Assembly: GCF_002796975.1 (NCBI RefSeq)
Contig: NZ_PEKV01000009.1
Location: 163,491 to 216,594, forward strand
DNA from: Ferrovibrio sp.
Lineage (GTDB): Bacteria > Pseudomonadota > Alphaproteobacteria > Ferrovibrionales > Ferrovibrionaceae
Direction: 5' to 3'
Length of the DNA: 53,104 nt
The position numbers and the translations under genes were made by a program. Below, one piece after another: positions 49,901-53,104 of the stretch; the first letter of the stretch is position 1, and each line of letters opens with the position of its first letter. Under the pieces are notes generated by a model, which saw nothing but the letters and a program-made list of their open reading frames with translations, searched no databases and was not told the origin of the DNA.

Positions 49901-50755
49901 GAAGTCTTCGCTCCGGTGCTGCATGTGGTGCGCTACAGGCGGCAGGAGCTTGATGCCCTGATCGATACGATCAACGCCTCCGGCTACGGCCTTACCTTCG
50001 GCCTGCACAGCCGGATTGATGAAACCATCGCCCACGTCGTGCAACGCGTCGAAGCCGGCAATCTCTATGTGAACCGCAACATCATCGGCGCTGTAGTGGG
50101 CGTGCAGCCTTTCGGCGGTCACGGCCTGTCGGGCACCGGGCCGAAAGCCGGCGGACCGCTTTACCTGCGCCGCCTGCTTTCGGCTGTACCGCCTGTCGAT
50201 CTCAAGGGTACCGGCAATCCAGTGATGGACTCTTACATCGCCTGGCTTGAGGGCAGGGGTTTGACGGCCGAGGCGCAGCGCTGCCGCGATTATGCTGAGC
50301 GCAGCCCGCTCGGCTTCAGCCGCGAATTGCCGGGCCCAGTGGGCGAGCGGAATACCTATGCCCTGTTGCCGCGTGGCGTGCTGCACTGCATGGCGCGGAG
50401 TCAGTCGGGCCTGCTGCTGCAGGTCGGTGCAGCCTTTGCGACCGGAAACCGCGTCGCGCTGTCGGAAGGTGCCACTCATGCCGGCGTATTCGACACGTTG
50501 CCGCCAGATCTCCGGACGCTGGTCGGCTGGCAGGTCGGCGGCGAGCAGATTTCGGCCGTGCTCTATGAAGGCGATGGCGATGCCCTGACCGGCATTGCCG
50601 CCGCGCTGGCAGACAGCAGGCAGCAGGTGGTGCCGGTTTACGCTGCGTTGTCGCCGGCGGAAGACTACCCGCTGGAATGGCTGGTGACGGAACGTTCGAT
50701 CAGCACCAACACGGCTGCGGCTGGCGGCAACGCCAGTCTGATGAGTATTGGCTGA
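46919..50755 (+). CDS. putA: Trifunctional proline dehydrogenase / P5C dehydrogenase / regulator PutA
   Basis: The 1278-residue protein has an N-terminal ribbon-helix-helix (VTTIGVKIDEDLKARLKRAADGIGRSPHWLIKQSIFSVLE), so it can bind DNA. A FAD-dependent PRODH barrel follows (SVKLSALHPRY, NIDAEEADRLEISLDLLE, LVKGAYWDSEIKRAQ), then an aldehyde dehydrogenase domain (CISPWNFPLAIFTGQVAAALAAGN, TGSTEVARLI, catalytic Cys in DSAGQRCSALRVL) and a C-terminal ALDH-like domain. It oxidises proline to glutamate with substrate channelling and can repress put genes. The ATG at 46919 is chosen because the RHH begins there and AGGAA lies upstream. Length is usual for this class. Confidence 0.93.
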   Translation: MAVTTIGVKIDEDLKARLKRAADGIGRSPHWLIKQSIFSVLERVERGEALNELLAPAIDVTDVPSAPDTPLPPFLEFAQTVQPQSVLRAKITAAYRRPETECLPLLIAEATLPKPVTTEARDLARKLVEALRDKSQSGGVEGLIHEYSLSSQEGVALMCLAEALLRIPDRATRDALIRDKIGDGDWEAHLGHSPSLFVNAATWGLLITGRLTSTSSGKSLSTSLTRLIARGGEPLIRKGVDIAMRMMGEQFVTGQTIAEALANSRQWEAQGFRYSYDMLGEAAATATDAQRYYVDYEQAIHAIGKAAAKRGIYDGPGISVKLSALHPRYNRANLERVKAELLPRLKTLTLLARRYDIGLNIDAEEADRLEISLDLLESLCFDPELAGWNGIGFVVQAYQKRAPFVIEWLIDLARRSGHRIMVRLVKGAYWDSEIKRAQVDGLEGFPVYTRKIHTDVSYLACARKLLAAPDAVFPQFATHNAQTLATIHAMAGANYYPGQYEFQCLHGMGEPLYEEVVGREKLNRPCRIYAPVGTHETLLAYLVRRLLENGANTSFVNQIADKDVALDRLIADPVESAKAIQPLGASHPKIAQPRDILGERRNSSGIDLSNEQQLASLSAALLSSADRPWRAMPLLADGPADGEGVALRNPANRNDIVGKVTEATPAQAGRAVDHAVAAAPIWQSTPPAERAQCLLRAADLLESRMPLLLGLIVREAGKSLPNAIGEVREAVDFLRYYAAEIEGYSSDTHRPLGAIVCISPWNFPLAIFTGQVAAALAAGNVVLAKPAEETPLIAAQAVQILHEAGVPMGAVQLLPGDGRIGAALVGDPRIRGVMFTGSTEVARLIQKQLANRLLPDGRPVPLIAETGGLNAMIVDSSALPEQVVADVLASAFDSAGQRCSALRVLCIQEDVADRMLTMLKGGLAELSMGSPDRLSVDVGPVITPAAQQTILTHIEAMRAKKCRTEQLPLPASARHGTFVSPTIIELAKLSDLKAEVFAPVLHVVRYRRQELDALIDTINASGYGLTFGLHSRIDETIAHVVQRVEAGNLYVNRNIIGAVVGVQPFGGHGLSGTGPKAGGPLYLRRLLSAVPPVDLKGTGNPVMDSYIAWLEGRGLTAEAQRCRDYAERSPLGFSRELPGPVGERNTYALLPRGVLHCMARSQSGLLLQVGAAFATGNRVALSEGATHAGVFDTLPPDLRTLVGWQVGGEQISAVLYEGDGDALTGIAAALADSRQQVVPVYAALSPAEDYPLEWLVTERSISTNTAAAGGNASLMSIG

Positions 50756-50768
50756 TGAGCATCGGTTA
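50741..50768 (+). repeat. Imperfect 14-base tandem duplication at the putA 3' end
   Basis: ATGAGTATTGGCTG is followed directly by ATGAGCATCGGTTA, differing at 3 of 14 positions. The second copy lies past the stop (TGA at 50753-50755) and would encode the same MSIG ending plus stop. It looks like a short slippage duplication. Confidence 0.5.
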
Positions 50769-50834
50769 AGCATTTCACGGGTTGCCTTCGCCACCTGTTG
50801 CGCCACAATGGTGTAAGCAGGTGGAGGACGCGCA

Positions 50835-51674
50835 ATGACCAGGGAAATTGGACAGGTACCGCTGCACGGCGTCGACCAACTCGCGGCGCAGATTCCCGAT
50901 GGCGCCAAGATCGCCGTGCCGCCGGATTATTCCGGCGTTGCCATGGCGCTGACCCGCGCCATGATCCGCCGGGGTCTGCGTGACCTGCATGTCATCTGCG
51001 TGCCGATCTCGGGCCTGCAGGTCGAGATGCTGGCCGGCGCCGGCTGCCTTGGCACGGTAGAGACCTCGGCGATCACGCTGGGCGAATACGGCACGGCGCA
51101 TCGTTTCCAGGCCGCGCTGAAAGCCGGCGCCTTCCGCATGCTGGATGCCACGTGTCCGGCTGTGCATGCCGCCATTCAAGCTGGCGGAAAGGGCATTCCC
51201 TTCATGCCGCTGCGCGGTCTGCTCGGCACCGACCTGCTGAAACACAGGCCCGACTGGACTGTGATCGACAATCCCTTCTCGAAAGACGAAGACCCGGTCG
51301 TGCTACTGCCGGCGATCCGGCCTGACTTTGCGATCTTCCATGCGCCCTTTGCCGACCGCAATGGCAATGTCTTCATCGGTCGCCGCCGCGAACTGGTCGC
51401 GATGGCGCATGCCGCGACGCAGTCGCTGGTGACGGTGGAGGAAATCCGCGACGTCGACCTGCTCGCTTCGGAGGAAACCGCCGCCGGCACGCTGACCGGT
51501 GCATACATCGGGGGCATCGCCGAAGCGCCGCGCGGCGCCTGGCCGATCAAGCTGTGGGACATCTATGACTATGACGAAGACCATCTGAAGCTCTATGGCG
51601 AGATGGCGCGCACCGCCGATGGTTTCACGCGCTATTGCGATCAGTTCGTGCAGGACCAGAAGGCGGCAGAGTAA
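50835..51674 (+). CDS. CoA-transferase-fold subunit A (IpdA-like)
   Basis: The 279-residue protein has the family I CoA-transferase alpha fold: QIPDGAKIAVPPDYSGVAMALTRAMIRRGLRDLHVICVPISGL, GCLGTVETSAITLGEYGTAHRFQAALKAG, RGLLGTDLLK, FAIFHAPFADRNGNVFIGRR. It resembles IpdA-type subunits more than acetate CoA-transferase. In mycobacteria and rhodococci IpdAB opens a ring in steroid breakdown by CoA-linked hydrolysis. It has AGGTGGAGG-like sequence upstream and is followed by subunit B after 1 base. Substrate is unknown. Confidence 0.8.
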   Translation: MTREIGQVPLHGVDQLAAQIPDGAKIAVPPDYSGVAMALTRAMIRRGLRDLHVICVPISGLQVEMLAGAGCLGTVETSAITLGEYGTAHRFQAALKAGAFRMLDATCPAVHAAIQAGGKGIPFMPLRGLLGTDLLKHRPDWTVIDNPFSKDEDPVVLLPAIRPDFAIFHAPFADRNGNVFIGRRRELVAMAHAATQSLVTVEEIRDVDLLASEETAAGTLTGAYIGGIAEAPRGAWPIKLWDIYDYDEDHLKLYGEMARTADGFTRYCDQFVQDQKAAE

Positions 51675-51675
51675 A

Positions 51676-52422
51676 ATGGACTTCAGCCGTCAGGAACTTC
51701 TCATCACCACGATTGCCCGGCTGCTGCATGGCTGCCGGCTGGTTGCCACTGGTGCCTCCTCACCGATTCCGGGCGCCGGTGCTTTGCTGGCCCGCGCGCA
51801 GTCGAATGGCAAGATGCGCGTCAACGTGCTGGGCAGCGTGCGCAACGATTTTCTCTGCGATGGCGGCGTCGAATTATTCGATCTGGCTGGGCAGGGCCGG
51901 CTCGATGCGTTTTTCCTCGGCGGCGGCCAGATCGACGGCGAGGCCAATATCAACCTCGTCGGGGCGGGTGGCGAATATCCGCAGACGGCTGTGCGCTGGC
52001 CCGGCTCGTTCGGCTCAGGCTACCTCTATTATCTGGTGCCGCGCGTGATCCTGTTCCGTGAGGAACATACCCGCCGCGTGCTGGTGCCCAGGGTGGATTT
52101 CATTTCCTCCGCCGGCCCGAAGAATGACGGCACATACCGTCCTGGCGGACCGATCGGGCTGCTGACCAATCTCTGCTGGTTCGCTTTCGACCGCAGCAAA
52201 CGCCGCTTCCGGCTGGAGAGTCTGCATCCCGGTCACAGCGTCGAGGAAGTGCGCGACAATACCGGTTTTGAATTTGATTGTCCCGACAGTGTGCCGTTCA
52301 CAGTGGCACCGGATGCCGCCACATTGGCGCTGCTGCGCACGCGCATCGCCGCCGAGATTGCCGAAACCTATCCGCGTTTCGTCGCGCAGGTCTTTCCGGA
52401 CCTCGCGGCGGCCGGCGATTAA
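51676..52422 (+). CDS. CoA-transferase-fold subunit B (IpdB-like)
   Basis: The 248-residue partner has the beta fold: LITTIARLLHGCRLVATGASSPIPGAGALLARAQ, MRVNVLGSVRNDFLCDGGVELFDLAGQGRLDAFFLGGGQIDGEANINLVG, and GPIGLLTNLCWFAFD. In glutaconate CoA-transferase the catalytic Glu lies in an IVESG-type segment; here the comparable stretch reads RVNVLGS, with no Glu. This favours a hydrolase or lyase use of the fold, as in IpdAB, over CoA transfer. Start at 51676 directly after the A-subunit stop. It overlaps the convergent DUF2147 gene by 4 bases. Confidence 0.78.
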   Translation: MDFSRQELLITTIARLLHGCRLVATGASSPIPGAGALLARAQSNGKMRVNVLGSVRNDFLCDGGVELFDLAGQGRLDAFFLGGGQIDGEANINLVGAGGEYPQTAVRWPGSFGSGYLYYLVPRVILFREEHTRRVLVPRVDFISSAGPKNDGTYRPGGPIGLLTNLCWFAFDRSKRRFRLESLHPGHSVEEVRDNTGFEFDCPDSVPFTVAPDAATLALLRTRIAAEIAETYPRFVAQVFPDLAAAGD

Positions 52423-52865
52423 GGTTCGCGCAGCCAGATCTGCGTGCGCCCCAGGATCGGCGTGCCGATGAAACCGCGCAGCCGCAGCTTCTGCCCGGCC
52501 TCAGTCAGCGTCGCCTTGGCGTTGTAGATTTTGCCGTTCTTCGGATCGAGCACGCTGCCGCTGGCCCATTCGTTGGCGCCATCGGGTTTGAGGCCCCAGA
52601 GGAAAGTCATGCCGATCACCGGCTTGTCCTTGCGTTCGCCCTCGCAGGCTTCACAGACCGGATCGGGCTTTTCATCGGGCCGATAAAAGATCTGCAGGAT
52701 GCGGCCCTGCAACTCGCCGTTTACTTCGGTGATCTCGACAATGCTGCGCGGCGCATTGGTCTCGTCATCGATGGTCTTCCATTTGCCGGTCAGGCTGCCG
52801 GCCTGGGCCATGGCCATGAGCGGTACGAGTGCCAGAGCGAGGGCAACCATAATAATATTGCGCAT
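52419..52865 (-). CDS. DUF2147 family secreted protein
   Basis: The 148-residue protein has a signal peptide (MRNIIMVALALALVPLMAMA, cleavage near QAGS) and a DUF2147 domain: GKWKTIDDETNAPRSIVEI, GELQGRILQIFYRPDEKPDPVCEACEG, GMTFLWGLKPDGANEWASGSVLDPKNGKIYNAKATLTEAGQKLRLRGFIG. Small DUF2147 proteins are beta-rich and exported, with unknown function. The two cysteines may form a disulphide. The ATG at 52865 is preferred over 52871 because GGGAG is 6 bases before it but touches the other. Confidence 0.88.
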   Translation of the reverse strand: MRNIIMVALALALVPLMAMAQAGSLTGKWKTIDDETNAPRSIVEITEVNGELQGRILQIFYRPDEKPDPVCEACEGERKDKPVIGMTFLWGLKPDGANEWASGSVLDPKNGKIYNAKATLTEAGQKLRLRGFIGTPILGRTQIWLREP

Positions 52866-52967
52866 GAGCATCTCCCTGGACGGAACAATGGCATAATTTT
52901 ACGGTTTGGCGAATTCCCGGCCCCCGACAAACTGTTATAGAGTGACCGGAAGCACAGGAGGTTCGGC

Positions 52968-53104
52968 ATGAGCGAACAAACGACCGGCTCCCGCTTCCGT
53001 CTCGGCGTCGGCGCCGCGGAAGACTGGCGCATGGCGGTGGATGGCAGCCTGCTGCAACTCATGCCGCTGGCAGACAGCGCCAATGTCGGCTTCGTTTATG
53101 TCAG
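52968..53104 (+). CDS. FIST-domain protein, N-terminal part (cut by window edge)
   Basis: Only 45 residues are visible: MSEQTTGSRFRLGVGAAEDWRM... to GFVYVS. The start has AGGAGG upstream (CAGGAGGTTCGGC). The opening LGVGAAEDWR and LGFVYVS pattern matches FIST_N, a sensory domain usually paired with FIST_C. The downstream domain is outside the window. No promoter is clear in the 102-base gap before it. Confidence 0.55.
   Translation, partial: MSEQTTGSRFRLGVGAAEDWRMAVDGSLLQLMPLADSANVGFVYV

Noticed and set aside
48152..50908. Minus-strand open frame of 918 codons opposite putA
   Set aside because: It is fully antisense to putA, with Arg/His/Gly-rich composition and no motif. PutA has all its domain signatures.
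1..53104. CRISPR arrays, insertion sequences, integrases or phage genes
   Set aside because: No regularly spaced direct repeats, transposase or integrase motifs were seen in any frame. The only repeats are the small palindromic elements and the dyads listed.

Overview
The window is about 53 kb of GC-rich DNA (low to mid 60% G+C by eye) with tightly packed genes and many ATGA-type start/stop overlaps. Gene content points to a metabolically versatile alphaproteobacterium, most likely a Rhodospirillales-type soil or water organism: many Liv-type and TctC-type uptake proteins, CoA-linked aromatic genes, trifunctional PutA, and alphaproteobacterial palindromic intergenic repeats. This placement is inference from gene content; there is no rRNA in the window.

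Layout. (1) 1-4862: a GntR regulator (cut by the window edge) faces a four-gene operon: TctC binding protein, IlvD/Edd dehydratase, SMP-30 lactonase and RraA-like aldolase. This looks like a sugar-lactone/sugar-acid pathway, with a perfect 18-bp palindrome in the divergent promoter. (2) 4863-9225: fpr, a TfoX-like protein, a paaG-paaI-DUF2783 operon and a diguanylate cyclase. Two copies of a double-hairpin repeat lie here. (3) 9332-22420, all on the minus strand: a complete Liv-type ABC transporter (livKHMGF) with a second tandem livK. Upstream of it is a CoA-dependent catabolic operon: SDR, MarR, enoyl-CoA hydratase, acyl-CoA dehydrogenase, an Old Yellow Enzyme-type reductase with an Fe-S motif and a fibronectin-III-like tail, and an aryl-CoA ligase. 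The same AT-rich 18-bp dyad occurs upstream of fpr, livK and the SDR gene, suggesting one MarR regulon. (4) 22604-27783: housekeeping and mixed genes (lipoprotein, stand-alone Lrp ligand domain, RhlE helicase, M20 amidohydrolase, MBL hydrolase, histidine phosphatase). (5) 27893-43568, plus strand: a MarR regulator followed by a long operon. It encodes a two-subunit molybdenum hydroxylase, a 6-hydroxynicotinate-reductase-like Fe-S protein, a UPF0280 (ApbE-fold) protein, a PF06684/DUF1185 protein, a Liv-type transporter with fused permeases, and an ATP-dependent hydantoinase/oxoprolinase pair. (6) 43585-53104: two uncharacterised genes, tRNA-His, an acyl-CoA synthetase divergent from putA, an IpdAB-like CoA-transferase-fold pair, a DUF2147 protein, and the start of a FIST-domain protein.

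How the parts work together (inference). Region 5 reads as an uncharacterised pathway for a nitrogen heterocycle: import by the ABC transporter, ring hydroxylation by the molybdenum enzyme, ring reduction by the reductase-like protein (perhaps flavinylated by the UPF0280 protein), and lactam opening by the hydantoinase pair. Region 3 reads as aromatic acid uptake and CoA activation with reductive, beta-oxidation-like processing. These two regions are the best candidates for new biology.
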